The notes beneath the pieces were generated by a model. It made no database searches and was not told the DNA's origin. It was given only the letters and a program-made list of their open reading frames with translations. A stretch of 64,000 nt of DNA from Mesoplasma syrphidae. GTDB taxonomy: Bacteria > Bacillota_I > Bacilli_A > Mycoplasmatales > Mycoplasmataceae. The stretch is from assembly GCF_002843565.1 (NCBI RefSeq), contig NZ_CP025257.1, positions 1-64,000 on the forward strand, given 5' to 3'. The position numbers were made by a program, and so were the translations under genes. Positions 1 to 10,377 of this stretch are shown here, piece by piece; the first letter of the stretch is position 1; every line of letters starts with the position of its first letter.

Positions 1-1347
1 ATGAATGAAACTGAATTATGATTGAAAATTAAAGAATCGCTTTCAACAAGTGAAATTGTCGATGAAGAAGTTTATAACGATTACATTACAACTGCTAAGT
101 TAATTAAAAACGATCAAGACGAATATAACTTAATTGTAAAATCACAGTTTGCTATTAGAGTTATTACTCCTTTAAAAGATGTCATTGTCAAAGCAATCAA
201 AAAACATTTGGGTCATTTGGTAATTTTTAATTTTATTACTGCAGCTCAATATAAAGAAAATCAAAAACAACTTAAAGAAGTTGTCGCATCAAAACCTGTT
301 TCACCATTTGCTACTAAAAAATACTCTGCGATGTTTGAAAATTTTATTGAGGGTGAAAGCAATAAGCAAGCATTTCTTGCCTCAAAAATGATTGCTCATA
401 ATCCTGGAAAGCAGTACATTCCTTTATTTATTTATGGTGATTCGGGACTTGGAAAAACTCATTTATTGCAGGCTATTTATAATGAAGTAACTGACAAAAA
501 ACCTGAGTTAAAAACTTTGTTTTTGACTAGCGAATCATTAATTAAGCGTGTTGTTGATGTATTGTATAAAGATCACGATGCAATTGAATCTTTTAAAGAG
601 GAACTAATGTCATATGATGTTCTTTTAATTGATGATATTCAATTTTTGGCAAAAAAGGAAAAAACAAATGAAATTTTCTTTACAATTTTTAATCATTTTA
701 TTGAAAATAATAAGCAATTGGTTTTTTCAAGTGATAAGTCTCCCGATAATTTAAATGGTTTTGATAAGCGAATTATTACTCGTTTCGATATGGGATTAAC
801 AACTTCAATTAAAACTTTGGATTTTGAAACAGCAGTTTTAATAACTAAAGCAGAAATTAAAATTCAAGGAATTAGGCAGTCAATTTCTTATGAAGCTTTA
901 AATTATTTGGCAACTTATTATGCCGATGATGTTCGTAAAATTAAGGGATCAATTTCTAAAATTAGTTTCTGAGGAATTCAAAATGAAGTTGTTAAAGAAA
1001 TAGATATGGATGTTATATCAACACTGTTCAAAGATGTCTCAACAGCAAATTTGGGAATTTTGAATGTTAAAAAAGTTAAGGAAATTGTTGGTGAAAAGTA
1101 TGGTGTTTCTGTTAAATCAATTGATGGTAAAGCTCGAACAGCAAATATTGCCAATGCTCGCCATTTATCAATGTATTTAGTTAAAAATATTTTAAATCAC
1201 TCATTGTCACAAATCGGAACTGAGTTTGGAGGCAAAGATCATACAACAGTAATTAATGCTGTTAATAAAATTGAAAATTTAATGAATACTGATAAAAATT
1301 TCAAATTGGTTGTTGAAGTTTTGAAAACTAAAATCTTATCGAAATAA
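1..1347 (+). CDS. dnaA: Chromosomal replication initiator DnaA
   Basis: DnaA binds DnaA boxes at oriC and opens the DNA for helicase loading. The 448-residue frame starts at base 1 and reads through TGA (Trp) at codon 7 and at 970-972. The AAA+ core carries Walker A GDSGLGKTH near residue 146 and Walker B with LLIDDIQF. The C-terminal domain IV has the DnaA-box-reading signature GGKDHTTVINAV. Length matches the family. It is followed by a strong terminator and the oriC-like spacer, then dnaN, the usual order in low-GC Firmicutes and Mollicutes. Confidence 0.98.
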
Positions 1348-1371
1348 GATTTTAGTTTTTTTTTTTTTTTT
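1328..1371 (+). terminator. Intrinsic terminator of dnaA
   Basis: A perfect 12-bp stem (1328-1339 with 1344-1355, loop CGAA) is followed by 16 T residues. The dnaA stop codon TAA (1345-1347) lies inside the right arm, so the hairpin overlaps the coding end. Confidence 0.9.
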
Positions 1372-1567
1372 GTGGGCAAAACTTTTTAAAATTTTCATTA
1401 ACTGCCTTACTCATATTTTGTTATCCACATATCCACATCATAATACTAATAAAGTATAGTAATGTAATAAGAAATAGCGCATAGGTCTTGCTACTAAAAC
1501 TTGAGATTTGCATAAAATGTCCTTAATATTTGTGAGATAATATTTTTAATAAAGCGGAGTATACAAA
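1348..1567. other. Probable oriC region (dnaA-dnaN spacer)
   Basis: The spacer is AT-rich and holds a perfect DnaA box TTATCCACA at 1421-1429. A second, one-mismatch box ATATCCACA follows at 1429-1437 and shares one base with it. Position between dnaA and dnaN is the classical bacterial origin location. No large array of further boxes is visible here; additional boxes could lie upstream of base 1, outside this window. Confidence 0.75.
1508..1543 (+). promoter_or_regulatory. Putative dnaN promoter
   Basis: An extended -10 element of the form TG-n-GATAAT lies at 1533-1541, about 27 bp before the dnaN start. A TTGCAT (1508-1513) upstream is too far (22 bp) for a standard -35, so the extended -10 probably dominates. 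The RBS GGAG at 1555-1558 precedes ATG 1568. Confidence 0.45.
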
Positions 1568-2695
1568 ATGAAATTTTCAATTAATAGAGCAATCTTACTA
1601 GAAGAAATTTATAAAGCCAATAAAATTTTGGATCTCAAAAACCCAAACCCAACAATCGGGGGAATTTTTTTAGAATTGACAATGGATAAATTGACTATAA
1701 TTTCAACAAATACTGTTTTGTCTTTTAAAAGTGTTTTAACAAATAATAATGCAGATTTGGATATAAATGAGCCAGGTAAAATTTTAATTAAGGGACGCTA
1801 TGTAATTGAAATGTTAAGAAGATTAGATGATCAGTATGTGAATTTTACAGCTGTAGAAAATTCGGAGTTACGAATTTCAACAACGTCTTCAGAGTTTAAC
1901 ATTAACATTTTGGATGCCGAAGATTATCCAAGTTTAGGTTTTAGAGAAAAAGGAACAATTTTAGAACTTGATGGTCAAGAATTTAAGCGCACATTGGCAC
2001 AAACTTTAATTTCAATTGATGAATGAAGCAAAAAATTATCGTTATCAGGGTTGAATGTTCATGTAACTAACGAAAGTGTAATTTTTTCGGCAACGGATTT
2101 GTTTAGAATTAGTCAAAAAACAATTAGTCTAACTGATAAAGAAACTGAAGAAATTAATATAACAATTCCATATAAGACTCTTTTGGAATTGCCCAAGTTA
2201 TTGGAGAATGCTGAAAAATTAAAAATTGTTATTTCAGAGGGGTATGTAACATTTGTAATTAATAATGTTTTATTTCAGTCAAATTTAATTGATGGGCAGT
2301 TTCCAAATGTAAGTGCAGCATTTCCACAAGAATTTTCAGCGGTTATTTTTGTTGAGTCTAAAAAACTTTTGAAAACCTTAAACAGAGCAGATTTACCAAA
2401 TGATGATGGGTTGCCACAAATTATCAATTTGCGAATTGAAGATGATAGTATTTATGTTAAATCAACCGTATCTGAAGTTGGGAATTACGAAGAAGAGTTT
2501 AAAGATTTTAAACTTGAAGGAACAGGAAATTTGGTTATTAGTTTTAATTCTAAATTTTTACTAGAAGCTTTAAAAACTTTTGATAACGAACCAATTAAAC
2601 TACAATTTGTTAATCCAACAAGACCTGTTGTAATTAGTAAGCAAAGAAATGATAAATTAAAGCAAGTTGTTTTACCAACATATTTAGGAAATTAA
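1568..2695 (+). CDS. dnaN: DNA polymerase III beta subunit (sliding clamp)
   Basis: The beta clamp is a ring-shaped dimer that tethers DNA polymerase to its template. The 375-residue frame reads through a TGA Trp codon at 2024-2026. It shows the three-domain clamp pattern: N-terminal MKFSINRAILLEEI, the typical IKGRYVIEMLRRL in domain I, and a C-terminal end with NPTRPVVI followed by the closing VLPTYLGN, equivalent to the usual LPMR-type terminus. It is the next gene after the origin spacer. Confidence 0.97.
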
Positions 2696-2697
2696 AA

Positions 2698-2725
2698 AAA
2701 TACAAGTTTTTATCAACTTGTATTT
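2698..2725. terminator. Bidirectional terminator between dnaN and the MreB-like gene
   Basis: The stem AAATACAAGTT (2698-2708) pairs with 2715-2725 around loop TTTATC, with A and T runs on either side. It can serve the convergent genes on both strands. Confidence 0.8.
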
Positions 2726-2742
2726 TTTAATCTTGATACCAG

Positions 2743-3711
2743 TTATTGAATCTTTTTATACTTTAAAGCCCCATCAATAACGGCATATCCACGATTTTTA
2801 GCTGTTTTAACTGGAACATCAAAGAAGTCAGCGAAGAAATCCTTAACCCCAATAATTCCTGCCAATTCACCGGTTATTTTAATCCCATTTTTAATAATAC
2901 TTGTACGAATGTACATTGGACAACTTTCCAATACCGTTGTCACCAATGCCTTATAACTTGTAAAAATTTGGGTAAAAATTTTCTTAAACTCCGAATCATT
3001 AACAGTAACAGTACGACGTTCGTTTGTAATCATATCTCTTCCATTAAGGATTAATTCTAAATCATCACGTAGTTTAATAACTGAGCCAAGTGATCATTTA
3101 ATTTTCTCAATAATCTCTTGTTCTACGACTAGACCAAAATTTTCTTTCAGAATTTGAATAAGCAAATCATCTAAATGTTTTTCCGCAAAAGTTGTCTGTT
3201 TATATGCCAAAATTTCTCGTTCTGCAATTACAGCTACAGTTGCCTTAAAATAATCAATATCCAAAATTATAGTTCCATATTCATCATCAATATCAGTATT
3301 TGCACCAACAGCTGCAAGGAAAATCTTTGGAACAAATTCAACGGAATCATATTTAAAATTATCAATAATGTTTAAAATAATTTTTTGAATTTGCTCATTT
3401 TCAATTGTTGGGGCAGATATAATCAACTCCGCTCCTTGAAAATGAACCTTAAAATTATCCAAAATAACTTTAACCATGTCCTTAAAAATTTCCAAATTTT
3501 GTACTTCATCGTTTTCTAAAGGTGCTACAACACGTAAAGGTTTGTCAACTCTGTCTATCATTTTTTTAGCATCTTTACCTAATACAACAACTTCGGTTGT
3601 TAAATCATTTCAGCATACTAATGATAAATCATCATAAAGCGTTCCGCTTTCGCTGGAAATAATTCTTGTGTATTCACCACCAAAAACAATTCCAATTCTT
3701 TTATTACTCAT
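2743..3711 (-). CDS. Divergent MreB-like actin-fold protein with degenerate ATP motifs
   Basis: The 322-residue frame uses TGA as Trp (for example at 3094-3096). Its layout follows MreB over the full length: an N-terminal block with KDAKKMIDRVDKPLRVVAPL (like the MreB DEAKKMIGRTP..IVAIRPL segment), a middle block ending LAAVGAN, and a C-terminal block KNGIKITGELAGIIGVKDF resembling MreB's RGIVLTGGGALLRGLD. The nucleotide-site motifs are altered: the first loop reads FGGEYT instead of DLGT, the second DIDYFKAT instead of DIGGGT, and the third TGEL instead of TGGG. It therefore looks like a pseudo-actin, possibly a non-hydrolysing partner of true MreBs. It is convergent with dnaN and divergent from rnmV. 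Confidence 0.7.
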
Positions 3712-3760
3712 AATTTACCCCTTTAATTGTTATATTTATAATAATAATTTATCATTTTTA

Positions 3761-3770
3761 TAAGTACTTA
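3761..3770. promoter_or_regulatory. Palindrome TAAGTACTTA in a divergent promoter region
   Basis: A perfect 10-bp palindrome with the core AAGTACTT lies between the MreB-like gene and rnmV, just before the rnmV ribosome binding site AAAGGA. The same core occurs before sugar genes elsewhere in the window. Here it may be chance in AT-rich sequence. Confidence 0.3.
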
Positions 3771-3785
3771 AAAAGGAAATGCGAT

Positions 3786-4325
3786 ATGAATGAACAAAAA
3801 ATCAAACAAATAATCATAGTTGAAGGCAAATCCGATACTCAGAAACTTAAAAAGATTTATGGCGAGAATTTGAAAACAATTGAGACTCAAGGATTAAGTT
3901 TGAGCAAAGAGACGTTAGAATTTATTAAAAAAGTAAATGACGAAATTGGTGTTATTATTTTTACAGACCCTGATGGTCCGGGCAAAAAAATCCGTGAGCG
4001 TATAATTAATTTTTTAGATGGAAAAGTTGTAAATGCCTTTATTACCAAAGAAAATATTGAATTTAATAGTAAAAAAATTGGAGTTGCAGAAGCAAATGAA
4101 GTAGCTATTAAAAAAGCACTTGAGGACCTAGTAATTTTCGACAAGACAAAAGAGTCTTTAACTTGAAAACAATATTTAGATAATGATTTTTATTTAAAAG
4201 AAAATCGCAGTATTATTTGCAAAAAAAATGGCTGAAATCAACAAATTAGTTCAAAAACTTTATTTAAGTGATTAAATTGAATTAATTTGAATGTAGAAGA
4301 TATTAAGGCGATATTAGGAGAATAA
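3786..4325 (+). CDS. rnmV: Ribonuclease M5 (5S rRNA maturation)
   Basis: RNase M5 trims precursor 5S rRNA. The 179-residue frame starts with a Toprim domain: IIVEGKSDT holds the catalytic Glu and FTDPDGPGKKIR the acidic DxD-like motif. TGA Trp codons occur at 4164 and later, and the frame ends at TAA 4323-4325. Length equals the family norm. The stop sits one base before the rsmA start, and the rsmA Shine-Dalgarno AGGAG lies inside the rnmV end, so the two are translationally coupled, a widely conserved pair. Confidence 0.93.
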
Positions 4326-4326
4326 A

Positions 4327-5133
4327 ATGGAAATACAGGCAAAGAAAAAATTCGGTCAAAATTTTATTAGTGATGAGAATTTAATTAATAAAATAATTGC
4401 GACATTAGGAAATAACCAAGATCAATTAATTATTGAAATTGGACCAGGAACTGGGGCATTAACAAAAAAGTTAGTTGAAAAATTTTCTAAAGTAATTGCA
4501 ATAGAAATTGATTCAGACATGGAGCCAATTTTAAAAAATAAAATTCAAAATGATAATTTTATTTTTTTCTTGTCTGATGTTCTTGAAGTTGATTTTGAGG
4601 AACTAATTAAATCTTATCGAACTTCGCCGCAACAAAAAGTTTCAATTATTTCTAATATGCCATATTACATTACAAGTGAAATTTTATTTAAGACGTTTAA
4701 ATTGCATAGCTATTTGGAAAAAGCGGTTTTTATGATGCAAAAAGAAGTTGCAGTACGGGTTTGTGCAAATAAGGGAGAAAATAACTACAATAATTTATCA
4801 ATTGCTGCAGAGTTTTTTGCAGACAAAAAGTATGAATTTACAGTTAGTAAAGGAATGTTCAGACCAATTCCAAAAGTTGACTCGGCCATTATTTCATTAA
4901 CGTTCAAAAATGAGAAAAATGATCTAGTAAAAGACAACGAAAAATTTATAGCTTTTGTTAGAAAACTATTTAACAATAAGCGCAAAACGATTCTGAATAA
5001 TTTGTCTATGCTGACAAACGATAAAGAGCAAGCTAATAAACTTTTAGATGAAGTTATGCTCAATAAAAATTTGCGTCCTGAAGCAATTGGAATTGATGAT
5101 TTTATTAAGCTTTATAATGCATATTCAAAGTAG
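4327..5133 (+). CDS. rsmA: 16S rRNA dimethyladenosine methyltransferase
   Basis: RsmA (KsgA) dimethylates two adjacent adenines near the 3' end of 16S rRNA using S-adenosylmethionine. The 268-residue protein shows KKKFGQNFISD at the N terminus, the SAM-binding IEIGPGTGALT, and the catalytic NMPYYITS (family NLPYYI). The helical C-terminal domain is complete. It forms a coupled unit with rnmV. Confidence 0.96.
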   Translation: MEIQAKKKFGQNFISDENLINKIIATLGNNQDQLIIEIGPGTGALTKKLVEKFSKVIAIEIDSDMEPILKNKIQNDNFIFFLSDVLEVDFEELIKSYRTSPQQKVSIISNMPYYITSEILFKTFKLHSYLEKAVFMMQKEVAVRVCANKGENNYNNLSIAAEFFADKKYEFTVSKGMFRPIPKVDSAIISLTFKNEKNDLVKDNEKFIAFVRKLFNNKRKTILNNLSMLTNDKEQANKLLDEVMLNKNLRPEAIGIDDFIKLYNAYSK

Positions 5134-5413
5134 TTTAATTTGATACTTAGTAATGCGAATCCGCAATAAAACAATCGTGCTTGAACTCCGATATTGTAGA
5201 GTAACTACAATTTGGATTTATTTTTTTAAAGCGAATGCCATCAAATTTTAGTTTCATTATTAAAGACAAATAAATACTTATTTAAATTTAACCACTTAGT
5301 TAACATTTTATAAAATTCAACCATACTATGCAAAGTTTATTTCAAAGTTAATATTAAAAGACACTAATTGCTTAGTGTCTTTTTGATCCAAAATTTTGCA
5401 GTGAAGTGTTTTT
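5134..5413. other. Convergent spacer with terminators
   Basis: This non-coding 280 bp holds a small hairpin TTGTAG/CTACAA (5204-5220) followed by a T run, and a stronger hairpin near its end. No gene or RNA was recognised. Confidence 0.6.
5356..5383. terminator. Bidirectional terminator
   Basis: A perfect 12-bp stem AAAAGACACTAA (5356-5367) pairs with 5372-5383 around loop TTGC. It lies between convergent genes and is flanked by A and T on both sides. Confidence 0.85.
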
Positions 5414-6787
5414 TTATTCAGATAATAATATTTCTTTGATAGTTTCGATGTCTTCTGGACTTTGAGAAGTCAGCTGAATCATTGAACTAGTGCCTCCACC
5501 TCTAAAAGTTGTTTTTGGCATAATTATATTAGTGCTCAATTCTTTAAGATCAATATTTAATTCTTTATTGCGAATAATTATTGCGTTAGCTCCATTTTGA
5601 TGCTTGTTTGTTATAACAATAACAAGATTTTTTTCCACGCTTGCTTCTTGTGTTACTTTAGGTAGCAAAATTTTATTACTATACATTTCACCGCTTAAAG
5701 AAAATAACTTGAATTTGTTATTAATAATTTCAAATGGTAAAACTTCAGAGGCCAAATTTTTAGTCATCTCAGCTTCACGCTCTTTTAAAAATTTATTTAC
5801 AAGCATAGTCACATCATTGTAAATTAAATTAATTTCTTTAATTGAAAGTGGATTTCAAATTTTAATTAGATGCTCACAACGAGTTAAAATTTTTAAAAAA
5901 TCGTAATTTATACCATAACTTAATCCTTTTTTGATGAATGCTTTGATTTCGCTAAAACGATCAACTAGCTTTTCATTGAAAAATTTAGCTGCATATTGCT
6001 CATTTGCTGTCAACTCTAACAAAATTCGTTTCGAATTTTTATCGTAAATTAAAAATCATATGTTTCCAAGTTCTTTAGTCCTTTTTGCATGAGTTCCGCT
6101 GCATGGTTCTATTACGATTCCAGGAAATTCTACCATTCTTACCATTTCGTCGCCAACAAGTTTTGTAAACTCAAGCAAATAATTTTTTTCAATCGCTTCT
6201 TGTTGGGTAACTTGGAAAATGTTTACTTTAATGTCTTGAGGAATAATTTGCTTATTGATTTTGTCAACAACTGTTAAAATTAGTTCCTCCGTAATTGTTT
6301 CATCCACAACAAATTGAATTTGGTATTTTTCATTATTTAGCTTGCTACCCAATTCTTCAACATAATGGCCAACTTCATTCAAAGTAGTTTGTCATGTTAT
6401 ATGCATAGCTGAGTGATTAATTGATGAGCAGTCTCGATATTTTTGGTCAATTTTTAAATGCAACTGATCACCAACTTTTAATTCACAATTATTTGTGTTT
6501 ATTTGATGAATATAAAAGCCATAAATCAAGTCTTTACGAACCTCTTCCAAATCAAATTTAATCTCATTAAATATCAAAAATCCTTTATCACTATCTTGTC
6601 CGCCACCCATTGCATAAAATGGAGTCTGATCAAAAATAATAAATCCTTTACCCATTAATGAATTTACTTCCTCATTATTTTCGTTAAATATTTTTAAGAT
6701 AGTCGCATCAATTTCTGAAACTTCATGGCCAACAAATCTTGTTTTTCTTATATTCAATAATTTTGAATAATGTTTAAAATTTTCCAT
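5414..6787 (-). CDS. Standalone alanyl-tRNA editing protein (AlaRS C-terminal half, AlaX-like)
   Basis: The 457-residue protein matches the editing and C-Ala parts of alanyl-tRNA synthetase but lacks the aminoacylation domain. Visible features are the PFYAMGGGQDSD segment typical of the editing domain entrance, the zinc ligands HSAMH and CSGTH (HxxxH and CxxxH), and a C-terminal DHHA1-like end with FRGGGTSS. It should hydrolyse Ser- or Gly-tRNA(Ala) in trans. The frame reads through several TGA codons. It is transcribed toward rsmA and divergently from the RpiR gene. An alternative is a decayed alaS copy, but the metal ligands are intact. Confidence 0.85.
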
Positions 6788-6865
6788 ATAAAACTCATTC
6801 TCATTTCCATTTTTTTAATAATAACATTTATTTGCTCAAAACCCTTTTTTTGCAAAAACATTAAG

Positions 6866-6890
6866 TATAATTTTTTATATAAAAGGAGAA
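6866..6890 (+). promoter_or_regulatory. -10 element and strong RBS before an RpiR gene
   Basis: A consensus TATAAT lies at 6866-6871 and a strong Shine-Dalgarno AAAAGGAGAA at 6881-6890. No well-spaced -35 was found. Confidence 0.5.
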
Positions 6891-6897
6891 GTTTGGT

Positions 6898-7647
6898 ATG
6901 AACTCAATAATTAACAAAATAATCATTATTAAGGATGAAAGTAAAGAATCATTAAATAAGAATATTGCAGTTCAACTTTTTGAAAACTTCTTACAAAAAA
7001 AGTTTTTATCTTCAAAAAAAATGGCAGCAAAGTTATTCATAAGCCAAGCCACATTGACAAAATTTGCTAAAAAAGTTGATTGCAAGGGATATAATGAAGT
7101 GATTTTGCGTTTGCAAGTAGAATGCGAAAATGTGAAGCCCTCATATGTTTCTGAAGTTCATGATTTGTCAACGCTAAACGACTTATTAAAAAATACAATT
7201 GCAGATTTAGATAAGGTTATGGGCGATATTGAAAAATTAGCTAAGAAAATTAAGTCCGCTCAAACTGTGCATATTGCTTCTGCTCACAATTCTTGAAATG
7301 AGGCACAATTTTTTCATAGTCTAATTGTAAAGCACCAGGAAAATACTCGAATTTATAATCCAAGTTTTTTTGGCGATGATACTACTTATAAAATAAATGC
7401 CAACGACTTAGTTATTTTATTTGTTTCGGGAAACGAAAATGCTAGCGCCCAGAAGTTATTTGAAACCGCCAAAAAAACTAAAAATGCTCAAACAGCAGTT
7501 TTCGTTTCCTCAAAAATGGGAGGAAAATTTCAAGAAGCAGATTTCATAATCACAGCGTCATCATCATTGTTATCAAGCAATTTACTATATTGGAAAATTA
7601 TTCTGGACTATATTTTTGCAGTAATTGAAATTTTTTTTAAAACTTAG
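6898..7647 (+). CDS. MurR/RpiR family transcriptional regulator 1
   Basis: The 249-residue protein has an N-terminal RpiR helix-turn-helix (residues about 20-75, with AAKLFISQATLTKFAKKVDCKGYNE) and a weaker C-terminal SIS-like sugar-phosphate domain containing VILFVSGNENA. TGA Trp occurs at 7294-7296. RpiR proteins sense phosphosugars and control sugar genes. Its neighbours are gyrB and an editing enzyme, so its target is not evident from position. Three paralogs lie downstream in the window. Confidence 0.8.
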
Positions 7648-7767
7648 CAAGAGTTAAAATTTTATACAAAAATGGGCAAATCACATAATTGCCATAAAAT
7701 TTGCTATATGTGGCTTTTTGAGCTTGGCAACACTATCTTTATTAGGCTAATGTAAAAACACCTAAAA

Positions 7768-7797
7768 TGACCTTTTAAATTCAAAATAAGATATAAT
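7768..7797 (+). promoter_or_regulatory. Putative gyrB promoter
   Basis: A consensus -10 TATAAT (7792-7797) lies 18 bp after a TGACCT (7768-7773) that is a weak -35. The gyrB start is 34 bp further on. Confidence 0.5.
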
Positions 7798-7813
7798 TAA
7801 TATAGTTATTTAG

Positions 7814-9736
<1,923 letters not shown>

Positions 9737-9762
9737 TAGTCAAAAAAAGAAAAGGAAAAAAT

Positions 9763-10338
9763 ATGAGAAATAATCAAAAAGTAATTTATAATGCTGGAAG
9801 CATGTTCACAGAAGCACAATGAGACGCTAGAAAAAACGAAGGAGCTGCCCTAAAAGCAATGTTCCCTGATTTCTGAATTGGAAATCCTGTTGATTTTGAT
9901 ACCAACCAAACAGAAAGACCAACAAATAAAGCAATTTTTGAAATGGATTTTGATGGTTTAACTGATGCTGATTATGTAATTTTAGAAATTGATGGATGAG
10001 ACTCAGGAACTCATATGGAATTTGGACTAGTTGTTCAACAAGCTATTGCTAACAAAAAGAAATATCTGTTCCCAATCATTTCTGATTTTAGATTTAAACA
10101 AGGAATTTTACATGGAGAAATTCCTGGTTTGGGAATTAATGAAATGATTACTGGAGCATTCTACTATGATGCTTTAAATCAGGGAGAAGTACCACAGTTA
10201 ATTGTTTGTGATTCTCATAAATCAGCTAGAGAAGCTATTAAAGCAATTGAAACTGGGGATACAAAAAACTATAGAGAACGTTTTGACATTAAAGATTTAT
10301 ATGCTCAAGATTCAATTTATCATGGTTTTAAAAAATAG
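9763..10338 (+). CDS. Nucleoside 2-deoxyribosyltransferase family protein
   Basis: The 191-residue protein resembles the nucleoside 2-deoxyribosyltransferase family, which swaps bases between deoxyribonucleosides in salvage. Visible features are the N-terminal VIYNAGSMFTEAQ (family YLAGPMF-type) and the acidic active-site stretch DADYVILEIDGWDSGTHMEFG, where Asp and Glu match the catalytic D..D.GT..E pattern. The start ATG 9763 follows AAAGGAAAA. It sits between gyrB and gyrA, 26 and 39 bp apart, and is probably co-transcribed with them. Confidence 0.85.
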
Positions 10339-10377
10339 TTTTTAGTTGTTGCTTATCAATAGAATGTAGGTGTAAAA

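Noticed and set aside
5134-5413. Possible small RNA or tRNA in the rsmA spacer
   Set aside because: No cloverleaf, conserved T-arm or known RNA motif is visible; only terminator hairpins.
7672-7720. Possible terminator or RNA after RpiR gene 1
   Set aside because: Several alternative weak pairings exist (GGCAA/TTGCC, CACATA/TATGTG) and none is clearly dominant.
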